Assembly (NCBI RefSeq): GCF_029227915.1
Contig: NC_079884.1
Location: 8,806,001-8,870,000 of the forward strand
Length of the DNA stretch: 64,000 nt
Reading direction: 5' to 3'
From: Hydractinia symbiolongicarpus
Taxonomy: Eukaryota; Cnidaria; Hydrozoa; Anthoathecata; Hydractiniidae
Part shown: positions 36,257-51,300 of the stretch, one piece after another
Position numbering within the stretch: position 1 is the first letter of the stretch
Layout: each line of letters starts with the position of its first letter
The notes under the pieces: generated by a model
Databases searched by the model: none
The model's input: only the letters and a program-made list of their open reading frames with translations
What the model was told of the DNA's origin: nothing
Translations under genes and position numbers: made by a program

Positions 36257-36396
36257 CTAGTCGTTAGCCCGTGGAAAATCCACGGGTTCGCCCGTCCTTT
36301 TTATACCGCATTGCGTGCTTCTCGCTACTGCGCAGCTAAGCTACCATTTTGCGTGACAGACAGACAGAAAGACGTATACGAGTATTATAATATAGA
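36257..36396 (-). mobile_element. Mini-Helitron (non-autonomous), intact ends
   Basis: Read on the minus strand, the 140-bp element starts TCTATATTATAATAC (5' TC), carries near its end a perfect 8-bp stem CCCGTGGA/TCCACGGG, then GCTAACGA and terminates in CTAG. It is flanked by A on the 5' side and T on the 3' side, the rolling-circle Helitron target. No protein is encoded, so it must rely on an autonomous Helitron elsewhere. Confidence 0.85.
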
Positions 36397-37296
36397 TAAA
36401 ATTTTCTGGGTGGGTAGATCCTAAGTTTTGGGGTCGTCAGCAAAAAATTATGAGGCCTGGGACGAGTAAATGAGTGTCATTTTGGCAATTTCCCGCTTTA
36501 TGATGTATTAAAAACAATTTTTCTTTTAAAGAACGGTTTGTTTGTTACATTATGAATGTTAAGCCTTTGCTTGTCTCTGCCACTGACCTGACAACTCGGT
36601 AGCTTATGAAAAACTATTGTAAACAGAATGGTATTGGGTGTTATTAAGCGAAGATGGAACAAAATCGTCAACAAACACAAATTTAATTACTCTAAAGAGA
36701 AACTATTACAATAACATTCTTACTAAAAATTAAGAAAATAAACTTGAGGAGCACGTACTCTAAAGTCTCCAATAGTGCTCCCCCGAACCAGTAATTTTTT
36801 TTCCAACTAGAACTACAATCTCATTTCACACACTCCTACTATTGATTTTTCCAGTACAATCTTAGTTTTTTGATTACCTATCGTTAACTTTATTTTCTAA
36901 CATAAAATGAAGCGATTAGGTTTAATAAACGCTTATAATCTTACTTGTTACTGTTTAAGTATATTATGTTATATTTGAACCAATCAAAATGTTGTTGATT
37001 TTAAAGATTTTAAGTGTTTCGAGTCCACCACAGCCCCTCCAACTTCATCCACTGCTAGTTATTTTTCGGAAAGTGTCCTCTTTCTACTACTGGGGACCCG
37101 AGAGTAAGCAGCTAGGAAAGAGTTTCTAAAAAAGTGTTGTCACTCTTTTCATCTTTATCTATATGGAAGATTTTTAAAAGAATGCGCACTTCATTTCAAA
37201 TAGCATTCGTAAAACTTAAATCAACATTGAAAAATACAGTTGTACAAAACAAAAAAATTTAAATTTACTCATAAAATTGTAAGAATTTAAGAAACA
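36397..37296. other. Intergenic DNA downstream of UBR4
   Basis: AT-rich sequence holding the probable UBR4 3' UTR (about 36870-37296, minus strand). No other gene was seen. Confidence 0.5.
36889..36894 (-). promoter_or_regulatory. Possible polyadenylation signal of UBR4
   Basis: AATAAA on the minus strand about 400 bases after the UBR4 stop. Other variant hexamers occur closer, so the choice is uncertain. Confidence 0.35.
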
Positions 37297-39772
37297 TTAA
37301 CAAAAAACTTCGTTTCCCTCTGCACTATACGGAGCCAGCAAATCATTGATGAACTTTGTACCATCGGGAATATCTCCTAGCAAATCTAAATGAAAAGGGA
37401 AGAATCACACAAAAGTAATAGACATTCTCTTTTACTTTACTCCAGCAGTGGGGAATTGGGCGGGAAGTGTCAATAGTGGTTTAAAAGAAAGCATTTTTGG
37501 CGTGCTCTTTTTTCAAAATGTTCAACTTAGTTAGCAGTAAAATTATATTAAACTTATTTTGTAGTATACTTGAAAGAAATATTGTTTCTTTATGCTTCTT
37601 ATCGTTTACGTGTCTTAAAAAGATTAAAGAGTGTGGTTAGCTATGAAAAGGTTAAAGTGCAATCCGGGAGGTCAATTTTGCATTAAAAAAACACAAGGTG
37701 CCCGTATATTATTTAAAAAGGTGCGCGTTTAAAACTGCTCATTTAAAGCATAAGTATAACAGAGAATATCTATTTACTTATTTATTTCTAAGGTAATACG
37801 AAAGAGAAAGAATGACTTACCAGCGACATCGCAAAATTCTGTAAACGATTCACATGAAGCCACATCTTCATCGAATGTTTTAAGAATCTAAAGAATGTGG
37901 CAGTGCTTAAGTAATATCTGATTCAACACCAAGAAAAATTATTTGGTATAAATAAGTACGGCAGCTATCGATCAACGTGATTGTCAATTGACTTGAATCT
38001 GAAAGGTTTTAAGAATTGATGTCATTTAGCTTTATTTTATTCATAAATATTTTTTTCCCGAGACGCTCAACTGAAGTTTACGTATTCGTGTAGGGGGGGG
38101 GGGGAGAAAAATTACGGAAAATATATTACAAACAACTAATGATCAGAATTTCTCATCCGCACCATCTTAAACCATATCAAAAATTGTTATTGTTATTACT
38201 AACCTTATCAGCCTCCTTGAGGATGACGTCATCATTATTACGCAAGAATGTTGACATAGCTTGTGCCCAGTCCTCCTCTCCCGCTGAAAGTTTACCCTAT
38301 AACAAAATCATTAGCGGTGCACATATAATTAGTTACTGCTGTAATTTCTTTGATGACTTATAAGCCAGCTTATGCGACGCATTCGCAGTACCATATCCGG
38401 TATTTTTGTCCGATGCGGCCTTTCTTCGTCCCATTCTTTCTATCTGTGAGCAATTAGTTATCAACTTTCGACGTTTCATAGCGCCTTATATAAACTAACG
38501 CCATCAAAATTGTCGCAAGAAGGAGCAATGAGGTTAATCTTAAATTAAAAAAACAACAACAAAACAAACAATCGATTCAATTGACACAAAAAAACTTTGC
38601 ACGTGTGCACTGCTTACCTTGCATAGCTGATGAAGTTGGTCGATCAAGAAAAAAAACATCAAGACAGGCTTGTACACTGAATATTCTTTAATCTCTGTGT
38701 TCACCAGCCTAAAAATAACAACATTGTGAAGGGTGTGAAGGGTGTAAGGGTAATATCGTTAATGTTAAAACAAATATAGATTAACCCTTAAACGCCAAAC
38801 GACGTACATTTACGTTAGAGCTAGGCCGAAATACCGACGTGAAATCTTTTTTTCCGTAACACGTGACCAGTTAAAATATCAAAATGGTTGCCCATATGAA
38901 AGAGGATTAAATTCTCTTTCCAGCAGTGCCAAACTCGACCAATTTTGAAGTGAAAGGTGGCCAGAAAACGCGTTCAACGACGAGAGATTGTCGGCAAGAA
39001 ATGAAGAAATATCTTCATGTTTCTTCGTCGTAAAATGGCTGAGCGATACGTTATGCTCAAACGAATAAATTATAAAATGAACGAAAAAAATGAACACTTA
39101 CTTGTTCATAGGGACAGATGAAAGATTTCGAACGTGTGCCAATAACAACAATCTTTTCAAATACACTATCCTTGCAGACTTCCATTCGCTGAGCGGTACA
39201 ATGAAAAGACTCAACACGCTTGAGAATAATGGTCCGTTGATCTAAACAAGAAAAATTATAATGCCATACTCATGATCACTTAAAAAATACGATCTAGACT
39301 GATCACTTAACTTTAAAGTAAAACAAGACATTTGCTTACATCATAACATGAAGCAATCCACGTGTTTACGTCAGCATCAAGGAAAGATTTGAAGAGTTGT
39401 TCTTCACTTAATCGTTGACGCGTCCTGCAGTAAAAGTACACTCATAAAAATATTTTATTCATGTTAAATACAAATAGTGATTTGTAAACAAAACAAAAAC
39501 GTTAGCAAAAATTTTGTAAAAATATAATATCAGAAGAGGTATATATCATTTAGGCTAAATTTCTCCAAAAAATTCGTAACTTTAACAATTAGACAGAGGA
39601 CAATTAGGAACAAAACTTGTTTTTTAGTTACTTAAGAATTGTCTCAATACATTTTGTGGGGGTAAGGTTCTAAATTCGGTCGATACTTCCTTTAAAAAGG
39701 TTTAGGTACTAATCTTCTATCTTTTATAATACACAATGAACATAATCTCAGTTTTTTTACAGACAAACAGGC

Positions 39773-39824
<52 letters not shown>

Positions 39825-42800
39825 TTACGTGTTAAGCACATAAAGAGCGATATGAATCATGTAGGGTAACAGATACATGTTGCTATGCTTCCCTCCACCA
39901 CCTGTTTCTTTACTGAACGAGCGTTGATGGGCAAATCGAAGTAGCATCAGGCGAATATCATGAACGGTGGAGTGGAATGTTGGTTCACGAAACCCTGTAG
40001 ATTCTTGCACGTAGTTGTTGTGTCTGAAGCAAAAAGAAGGCGGTGACTAACCAATCAAAATAATGCTTTTAAAATTCCTCAAAAATCACTGTCTCCTACA
40101 ACCTAACACTCATCTACTACGACGCTAATAAGAACGAGAGTGGTTAATAAATTCATGATAGGAGCTTTCTAACTAGTTGTCACTGCGTCGACCTCTTTCG
40201 TCACTTCATGATACCAGCTCAAATTCTTTATGGTAGTCAGTCATCTATACGTCTTATTCTATCTATTTCATCACACAAAAAAATTTATATTTAGGAGTAA
40301 ATATTCTAATATCTTTACCTGGCTAAACAGCTTGCAAATGAAGACTCCGAAACCTAAACAGCAGTACATAAAATAATCAACGAGGGATTTTCTCAGAGAA
40401 ACATTTTAGACAGAACTGACATTTGGATTTGATATCTTTACAAAAACATTTGTAAGAAAAGGTCAATCACATAAATATACACAATACCTCAGGTCCCCAT
40501 AACGGTAAAAGTCCGTTGCATTTCGTGTTTCCATTCTGTAAAGCAGCACTCTCCCATTCATCACGTGATCTAGCATGTCGCACGGCTTCCAAATGACAAT
40601 CGAAATGAATGACGTTGAAATGCGACACAGTTGTGTAACCCTAAAAAACAAATTACACTGTACTGCATTTGGGCGTGGTAACCACACCCAATGTAACATT
40701 ACATAGGGTACCCCCTCAATATTTACTTTCACATTCCTGACATTTTTTGACAAAAAATTTTTATATTTATACAGAGATTTTAATAAAGTTGCTAATTTCA
40801 CTAAAAAACGTTAAATTGGCACAAGTACATTATAATAAATTAATTCTAATTGTTTAAGAGCAGACGCGAAATTTAATCCTTGTTAATATTTTGATAAATA
40901 TTTCAGATATAGTTCCGAAGATTTAAGCCGACATACCAAACAAGACTTTTCTAAAAACCCTGCTATAATCTTTAAAACATGGACATCAAAAATTTTAATT
41001 TACTGTACTAACAAATATAATGTTTTGATCATAATATTACTTAGCTTGGTTAACTAAGCTATTTTTGAGGATATCAAAATCAGTTTCTCTCAAACGAAAG
41101 CTTAGACGCAAGTAAATGTCAGAGCAAAACCGTAAAATTCAAATCCACCTAATAAGCAAACCTCAAATTACAGTCAACCAATGAGCACAAAGTCGGCGTG
41201 GTCACACGTACCCTCTTAAATAATACACAAATTAATTATATTTGTTCGGGTGGGTGAGGCGATAATGGCCTCAGCCACCCGAAAACAAAATCTTTTCCCG
41301 ATATTGACCACGAGAACAAAGAAAAAAAGAATTAATCAATCACAAAGTGCTGTAAGCAATCTAAGTGCAGAAAAATCGTTTGGGAATCAGCGTAATTTTT
41401 TCCACCTTAGCTATTCCGATTTCCTGGTATTAATAAAAATTATGCTGGATCTCCTGGCTAATTGTTACTCAGAGTGCTGAGACAAAGTTGACATAATTTA
41501 TGAGGTACAGGTTGTTATAAAAAAATCTTACTTGTGTTCTCTTTGGTTTATTTTCAAATTGATCTAGGACACAGCGTGATGTGTATGTGTAAATTCCCAA
41601 CACTTTGTTTGGATAAAATTTGTAGCCTTCTCTACATATGGAACACACCATACGTTGTTCCTTCTCCTCAAGTAAATCCTCCATTTCTTTTGTTGCCGAC
41701 GTTAGTTTGGCTTTGATAAATCCGCTGCTGTTCACCTAGGTGAAAAAAATAGTTTGGGTAATCAAGTCATTCAGATATGAATAGCGAAAATAAAAACATT
41801 ATTGCACAAACTTTTGGAAAAATATAATTTTCAGCCAATACATGGGTTAAATTTCGTCAGATCAATCAATAAATTAAATGCCAAATAGATTCCGCTTCGC
41901 TCCGCAAAAATAAAAAAGGCTTTATGGGAGAAACGTTTTGAATATTCAAGACAAAAATGCATTGCATACTTACTTCCATGCCCAAAGATTCTAACTGCTT
42001 CTGTCTCATAGCCATGGCTAGCATTTTTTTCTCGTTTCTTGTCTGACGACGCACTTCAGCAACCTACACATCAAATTGTAATCATCATCAACAAACCTTC
42101 GTTTAAATGCTGCTTCGTTAAAAGAAAGAGAACACCAAAATCGCTGTTAAGATTAAAACAAAGGGGTATGGAAAGAAACTATAGCCGTGAGAAACAAACC
42201 GTTAGTTTACACGTTTGTTGTAAGAAATTCGTTCATAAGAAACCGAGCACTAAGAGCTCAAAAAATTATGAAACTTTTAGAAGAAACAGGTGAAATATAT
42301 TTTGTTTTCTGGTGTTCTTCACCAACCACGAAGATTTAATTACAAACTTTCTTCTTTGTGAAAGGATATACTTAATATGTAACAAAATTAGTGAGTTAAC
42401 GATACAATGATGTTTACATAAATTATTCCTTTATTCTTAGTAAACCTGTTCTCTTGGTAATAAAAATCATGAAACCTAGACTACTAGACATTTGCTTGAT
42501 AAATCATCGTGTGAACTGCTTTCACTGCGGCAAAGGACCATATAAACACGTGACTTAAAATTTTCTTTATCCACAAGACAGTTCCACACAAAATCCACAA
42601 GCTGATTTCCTTGTCTGCGTATTAAAGTACAGGATAAAATAAATAAATAAATTCACATACCTTTTTCTTTCCTGCAGGAAAAACACGTAAAGCTTCCATG
42701 AGATTTTCTGCTAGTGAGCCAACCATTTCTTCTGAAGAAACTTGCTCGAGATGATGTAACAGCCCAACATTTTCATCAGTCACCAAAATAGCCTGAATAT

Positions 42801-45292
42801 ATAAGTACGTTTACCTCACATTGTACGACTATGGCACCAGATGGGGGAGAGAAATACAACTACCATGATACGATACTGAATTGAAGTACGCTGAACACAA
42901 ACTTTATAACACAAACCTAGTGATACCAGTAGATTTTACTTTACACTATATCTCTGAAGTTGGAAATGCATTAACATTTCTTTATTCAGAAATAAAACAT
43001 CAGGGATCAGAAATTTGCACCTTACTAATTTTTACCAATTACCTAGAATAAGCTTTTCTATTGGTACTACTATTAATGAGGGGCATACAAGGGGATCCCG
43101 GTAAATAAAAGCACTTACATTGGTTAACATGCTTTGAACAACTTAGTTACCAGTCTTCATTAATTTTATTATAAAATATTTTGCATTACCTGTGTTCCTG
43201 GATGTGCATTGATGAGACCAGTAAGTACACGAAGTATGTAAGGTAACGAAGGTTTGGCGACAAAATCTTTCCACTTTGCACTGTCCAGTATGCCAGACGC
43301 TCTAAATAAAGCGAGTAGGAGATGATTCACCATCGCTGTACAATTTAGTACGGTCTATATATTTTTACCAAAAACCCTATGAATGGTTTGGGTCAACCCC
43401 TCTCCATAACATACCAACAGCAAATATTCAAACATACCTGAACGACTTAGGAGGTGCCAGTGAATGCAAATATTGCAAAGCTTTTGAAACCATGCCTTTG
43501 GTGAGTATTAAATCTTTCAACTTTGAACCGCTTGCACTGTCCTATAACAAGTAAAAATAATAATGAACAGCTAAAAAAAAACTTAAGGATGTCTCTTTTT
43601 CCTAACATCCTTGAGCGTTGTGATTCTTATAAATTTTAGAATTTTTCCTTAGTTTTCGTCACGTAAGTACAAAAAAAAATATACTAGAAAAAGAAACAAA
43701 CATGTAATGTAACTTATATATGAAGCAACATGAACGTCATGCCATGTAACATGGATGATGTAAGTGAATTATTTAGGAAATTTCTTTAGGTGAAAACAAT
43801 CCAGCAAGGCTTTTTACACAATTGTCATCAAAAATATTTTGGTAAACTAACTTACTGAAATTCCGCTAGCAATCATTGAAAAGCAATCCAAATGTAAAAT
43901 GGCGTCCGGAGACTTTTCACGATCAAAACTATAGTATAAAGAGTCAAATCCATATTTTCGAAGACTGAATGAAGATGTGTTAAGAGTAATGAGTTCGAAC
44001 TTACCTTTCGAAATCAAAAAATGGCATAAAATGATCAATCAACATATGCATGGTGTTTTCACTTCCAAATGTCAAGAATGGGGTCAGTCGCATCATCGCT
44101 TGTAACACATTCGGATTGGAGCGCTAAACACGAAGATGAAAACATCGTAAAACGACATCAACAACAAACGATACGCAAATCTTGTTACAGAAAAAAAAAA
44201 TTCAAAATGCTTTCAAAATATCGTCTAAAAGTTTACAAAAAATTATCGCAACACATAACACCACGTGCGACAGGATAACACATAATAGCGTGACGCACAT
44301 GCGATAAGTAAGTTCACACTTACAACGTATGGACTGGAAATGTGGTTTAGTAAAAGTTCAAGCTGTGATTCTTCCCCAGGTAGCACAACAACCTGAAAAT
44401 CAAATAAAACAACATAGTCGCGTATAGATCATTTTCAATGTAAACTTAATATCTTGATAAACTACACCATAAATGCATCACAATGCTATCCAATAAATAA
44501 ATGTCGTGGTTAGGTCCTCCACAACCGTTTAGACGATTATTAGTCCGACAACGCATTTTCGTATGGTTTTTATACATTAAGTACAATCACAAATATTACC
44601 TGCTTAATCTCAGCTTCAGTTGTTGCTTCATGTAATATTATCTCCATAATTTTCAGCACGCGTTCAGCAATCATCGCACCACCACTGGTAGAACCATGGT
44701 CACGTTCAAGTCGTAATGCAAGGTTCAAAGTAGCTAACATAATCTTCATCGCGTTCACTGATGGCTGATTTAAGTATTGACGATTTACTTTCACTTTCAC
44801 GCAGTACTCGAGAAGTTTGAGAATAACAGACATAAGTTGCTGTGCACGAGATAAATCTCGGATGAAGGATAAACTACGCAAATATAGAAAAAAATTTCTC
44901 ATTTAGGCGGAATTTTTTTTTTATTTCTGTCAATTTAAAATATTCAACAGGTAATAAAAAACTTCTGACATGGAGCGTTGAACGTACCGTTTGAGCACAA
45001 CTTCCAAACCACCAATTTCTACCATAATGCCAGCTGTTTGGTACTCATGTTCTTCATCAACATCTTCTTCTACAAGAGACAATTTTCAAGATAAGCTATT
45101 CAATAAACACATCAACAACAGACAACAAAAATGACAATGTTGTTGGCAATGATTCAAAATAACGTTTAGAGAAAACCACAAAGAACTAAACGCAACAAAG
45201 AACGACAATGAAATTAGTCACAACAAAAACAACAGCGACAACGACAATAAAAATGAGGACAACGACAATAGCGACAATGACAATGACAGCGC

Positions 45293-45325
<33 letters not shown>

Positions 45326-48300
45326 ATATGTACCTTTATCAGAGTTCAAGCTTTCAATCATATCTTCAGTAGCATCACCTAACAGTCCTCTCATTCGATA
45401 TATGACTTTCATCGGTTCTTTGCTATCGTTTTTACCACTGCACCATATTTTGCGATACACTTGATCGACTGGTAAATCGAGACTAATAATTTTGTTATTC
45501 ACTAACAATTCCATGCCAGTATCGTCTTCTAGAAGAGCTACCAGTTCACACTCTATAAACATAAACAAATGTTAAGCAACTCGAAGCTGTTGTAACACTT
45601 TTATGGGCGCTTCTATGTTCACTAGAGTTTCTATGTTTAGTAAAACATCGTGTTTAGAAATCCGACCATATGGGGGAATAATAAACATATTTCGTTTTAA
45701 AGTAATTGCGCCATTCCTTTTCTTGCATTGTAAAAAGAAAGGTAAGACAAACATTCCACAACAAACTACCTGTACAAATCTTGTTCTTCAGATCTCTCAT
45801 CAACGGGCCCAAACCGCTTTCTTTTGAGCTGTAAGGATTGCCTTGCATTCTTCCTTGCAAAAAGTCTTCTTGTTGAGGATCTTTTTCAAGTGATAAAAAG
45901 AACTCGCTTGTTTCTTCTTCTTCCTATCACAAAAAATAAAAATGTTTATTAGACAGAAATTATTAGGCTAAAGAATGTGGAAATTTGTATCCTTTGACAT
46001 ATATTTATTTAATTTGGTACTTTACGTAATTTGTCATAATCGAGAAAACAATTCTGAAAAATTATTTGTCCCAACAAAAAATGTATTTTATTTTCCTAAA
46101 ATTCATCCCGCTTTATATCAGAAAAACAACCCAAAGCACTTGCAGAAATCTTCAATGAACAAAGCAAGTGAAAATGTTTTACATTCGCTTAAAGAACTCT
46201 TACACGCAACTATCCTACCTTGTGAATAGCATTGCATAGTTGTTCAAATATAAACACAGGCGTTCTGATGTCGTTGACAGGACATCTAAACAAAGAAAAA
46301 TAACAAGTGAAGAAACTATAACGAGTTGAAAACTGTTGAAAATTGAAAAGTTTTATATTGAAGAAGAACTACTTTGTTCATCACTAACATACTGCCAAGC
46401 AGTGAGCGGGATTCTGGGGACCGCGGATCGAATCCCGCTCACTGCTTGGCAGTATGTTAGTGATGAACAAAGTAGTTCTTCTTCAATATGACTTACACGC
46501 ATTATACTCGCCCGTCATGATCAGAGGTCTGATCGGGGTGAAACATTCTCTGTTGAGAATGAAATACGGATGTGCTATGATAAATATTTACCTATATGAA
46601 AATGTTTTACTTACTTTTTTAACGTGTCCACACATGTCTTCATAAACGCAGATTCTTCCGTTCCTAACACGAGAGATATATTAGATAAGTTAATTCACTT
46701 GCTAAACAAAAAAATCCTACTATCTGCGTGGCCGCACTTACCTGATGTCAATTGACGTAGTAAAGCTAGAAGAATTTCTTGAGTTTCATCCACCAGTTTA
46801 GTTCGTTGAACAACCAGTCTATTACAAAAACATTTTAACATATGTTAAACTTTTTTACAATATCTACCACAGCTATTTTACTTAGAATGTCTTGAGAATG
46901 CTAACAATTCAATCCACTTGCGTGCACTCTAACTTTCAGAAATAATCTGGGTAAGTTTCCAGGATGTCATGTTACTTCAATAAAATACGAAAGAAAAATA
47001 AAGTGCAATATTTAATACAACATAAATTCATTTCTTACTTTCTCAATGCAAGATAACATTGCAACACTTCCGCGATAAATCTTCCACGATACAAAACTTT
47101 TACTTCTTCATCCTCCAAAAATGATTTCAACAACTCTAAAAAAACGAAACAAACAAAACAGTTTAGAATATCTTTTTTATTTAGGCCATTGGAACAATAG
47201 TCTGAGGAATCATGTACAAGAAATAACGAAGATGAGTAACACTTACCAGCAAAAGCATTTAGGGCGTATCCCTGTGCCAAATCAAAATTTATTGTTGAAC
47301 TCTCTAGTGAAGATAGATAGTCCACCTCCTGTTAAAAATTAAATAAATAACATTCCATTTATCAACGTGTTTTGTTACTGAACAGTGGTGGAGAATACGC
47401 AGAGTATTCGTTCTTGAGTTTTAAAACCACTTCCCGGTAACAAAAGGGAAATCTTACTTTACTAAAGAAGTTACCGGAGCATTAGTCTCTTGTGTGTATG
47501 TCACAAACATAGCTTTAGAAAACATTTCACAAAAAGTTACTCACCTTGCTCAACAAATCGCACAGTGTATCAAGTATACCGAACCGACACATGTAAACTT
47601 TTCCTTCACTGCTTTTCAACATCTTTTTCACGAGACTGATAAATTCGGCAGCGTTTTCACCAGAGGTATGCAATTCATTTAGATAACTGTAGTAGGACAG
47701 ATAACAGCATAAAAATGGTTATGTTAGGAAGGAAACCGAACTCCATGGAAGGAGACAGAATCAGAATAAAAGCAACAAGCGTTCCAAAACTAAAAAATAC
47801 AAATTTTCTATACCTCATCAGCAAGTGTAAAATCATTCTCTTCTTTTCTGAAGACTATGAAAATAAATAAATGTTAAAATTCTTTTTTTCTTTAAAATTC
47901 TTTCATTTTAAGGCCTGCAAAAAAAACAAAAACACATTTGATATTTTTTTCCGTATATGCACCAACTCTATTAAACATGAAACCAAACAAGACAAAGATG
48001 CTAAAAATGTTTACCAAAATTTTCTTGAGTGGACTAACCTCGGCTAGTGTTTCCAACACTGTACAGACAATCTGTCTCATAGCTCTCGACGATGGCATGA
48101 ACAACAACAAACGCAACCATCCATTCATAGCAAACACACTTCGTACTGATGCCACTGGTTGTTTCTTTCTAAGACCTGCATTATAAAGCCACGTCATACC
48201 ATATTTCTTCATCAGGTAACTTTTCCTAAGTTCTACGTCGTTGACATGTGACGTCATTTTCCATGCTTCAAACGAATTGCTTGCACTTTCTTGCAGCCAT

Positions 48301-51300
48301 TTTAAGGCGCTCACAGGTGGTGGAGATAAAGTCGGTTTGTTCACAGTTATCACCTAAAAAATTCATCACGTTTGTTGCATATGTGGAAAAAATATTTAAA
48401 TAATACTTTTTAAGATACAGGGCAGGATATCCGACATGTTGGTTAGTGGAAGATATTGTTTATTAAACAGGGTATCTACTTAATAATTAACCCCTAAAGT
48501 TCTTGACATTTCTTGACAAGATGATTCCTTATTTTTCAGCTACATTTAACCAGGAAAAGTATTCTAATTTAGATTGGATTAATATTGCAAATTTAATTAC
48601 AAGGATATTGATATAACAGATGTAAAAAAAATTAATGCTGATTACAAAAAGATCTGAAAGTCAATCCTTACTAATATTTCTATAAAATAAAATAAAATAG
48701 TTTTCATGACCCAATGAAACCTGAAATTTCTCACATTTTCCTTACGTATCAAAGAAGTTGCAGTTCCTGATTTTTCCTGAAAATTATTGACAATTTTCCG
48801 ATTTTCCTGAGAAAGTGACCATATCCTGGACATGTCATTGTCCATTGATTCGCCTATATCATTCTAAACTAACTCTCTCACAAAACGCGAAAGATCCTGC
48901 TAGGAAGCGGTTACACATTTTTCAAAATTCTATACATTATATCTGCGTTTCCAAAACACATGTAAACAACATGCCAACCTTTCTGTTTTCTTTTTGTTTC
49001 GTCTTCATGCATGAATTAATGATATCTAAGCAAGGCAATGTAACAGCTTCCATTACGTCTGGACTTGTATGTTGAAGTGAATCGAGAAATAACTTGAATA
49101 CTAAAAAAAGTGAAAAAGTACGTTTGTTTCTAGCTAAAAGGTATTAGGTAGGGCTTTTGCCGAACAAAATTGATAATTGTAATTTAGAGTCAACAGCCAA
49201 TTCATCATTACAATCTTAGTGTACCGGTCACTACATCTGGCCAAAGTAGGCCATAAAATAATGCTCACATACCACATCTAAATCTTTCTTCCCACAGATT
49301 ATCACCACATGCAATAGATTCCCTCAACACTGACAGTTCACTGTCTAATGAAATTTCCTAAATGTAAACAAAAATTATTTCAGTAGACATGAGTATGCTT
49401 TAAACTCCTGAATTGTAATGACTTAAGCTTACATGTTAATGAGAGACACATGACAAATATTAACGAACCAACGCAAGACTAAAATTTGTTACGAGTTACG
49501 AACTTATGTCTCTGTAAAACTCAAATAAAACAATGACGTTTCCAGAACTTTTATGAACCCTGTGATTATATCTGACCTATATCCACTGAAGATTATTCAA
49601 TTTCTCTCAATTGCTTGATTGAGTACTTTTTATAAACAAGATGAAACAGGAGGGCTTCGTAACTCACCGACACCATGTTTGCAGCTTGGGTAGATAAACA
49701 CAATGTGATGCGATTGCATATAATCGAGTTCAATTCTGCATTTGCAGCTTTGTTTTCTGAAGTAAGCTTGATCAACAAAGTTTGAGCAAGTAAAACAACA
49801 TCTGGTTGTCTCTGCTGCAAGTTGTGCTCAATCAGTTCTTGCAACAATCCCTATAAAACGTTAAACAATTTGAAATGTTGTTTACAAGCTGATAATAACT
49901 TTTTTGTTAAATTCGATTTCACAAACTTCAGTCTTCAGGAAACGAGCAAAGACTTAGAATTGCTTAATGACAACTTAGTTCGTTAAAAAATAATAAAGTC
50001 TGACTGACCTCTTTTAGCAAATACTCATGAGTAAGTTCAATAGTGGAGAAAGCTCTCAGCAAAGTCAAACAGTGATGAACTGTTGATAACGCACACCCAT
50101 AGCATTTGCTTATTCCAGTGGGAGCTCGTTCTATGTCCTGAGCCAAGGGAGAAATCTCTGTAACTCCACTAAATGATGGTAAACGATGGAATGATGGTTG
50201 ACCAATAGAACTTGATGGTGATGCTACAAAATCTGGGCTTGCATATAATGCTTGTGATAATGTTTCTTGTTGCTTCACATCATATTGCGCAAGTTCCTTA
50301 CGTGTTGCAATAACCGTTTGAGTGACTTTGCTCATTTCTTCAAATGCTGTCTTACAGTCAACACAATATCGCTGTGCCACGCCCTGAATTGATTGATTGA
50401 TTGATGACATTGCTATAGCTGATGATGACGTCGTTTGAGAGTTGGCATTGCCTGTCAGGGAAGAAATATTCCATACCATGCTACTAGTGGAACCAACTGC
50501 TTTCTATTAAAGAAAATCAAGTTAGAAATCAGACAAACAGAGAAATATCAGAAATATCAGACAATCTACTACACGCAATACTTTCTACACTGTTACTTCG
50601 TTGATATAAAAATATTATAAAGCATTTTTTAATAGAAAGGGTTTTGTGATTACAATAGTTGCTAATACAATACCACGTTTTGTTTACAATTTTTAAATAA
50701 TAATTTAACTTAGAATCCAATAAAGTCTTAAAAACATGTATTTTCTCATCCCTCATTACCTTTCCATTTCCAGTATTCTGATTATATGCAGACTTTAATA
50801 ATGACTCCAATGCATGACGATGTCCTGAAAGTTGTTGATAATACTGATCTGCTTTATCTAAAGCATTGTTGACCGCCTTCAATGCCTTGCCTCTGTCTTC
50901 CTCATTATTAATGGCTTCAACTGATGTGCATGGATGCGAATTCAACGTGAATTCAAACTTCGCATACTTGCAAAATCCACAAGAAGTGCAAAGAAATGGG
51001 TCTCGTTCATCATAATTGATTGCCCTAACAATGCAAGTTGATAACACATAAGTGAGGTTACAATTAATACTAATATTACAATATGGAAGATACATAACCT
51101 TTCCTTAAGGGCATGCCACGATGGCTCTGTCACATTTATAAAGAAGTTTTTTTTAAAATAAAATTTTCATGCTGAAGAGTTGACAGTAAAGAGACTAACA
51201 AACAAACCTGCATTTATGACATTGGTAGACATTTTCACCACAATTGCTACACACACCAGGATGTGCAGGAACACTAGCGCTGCACCTTGGACATTGGAGT

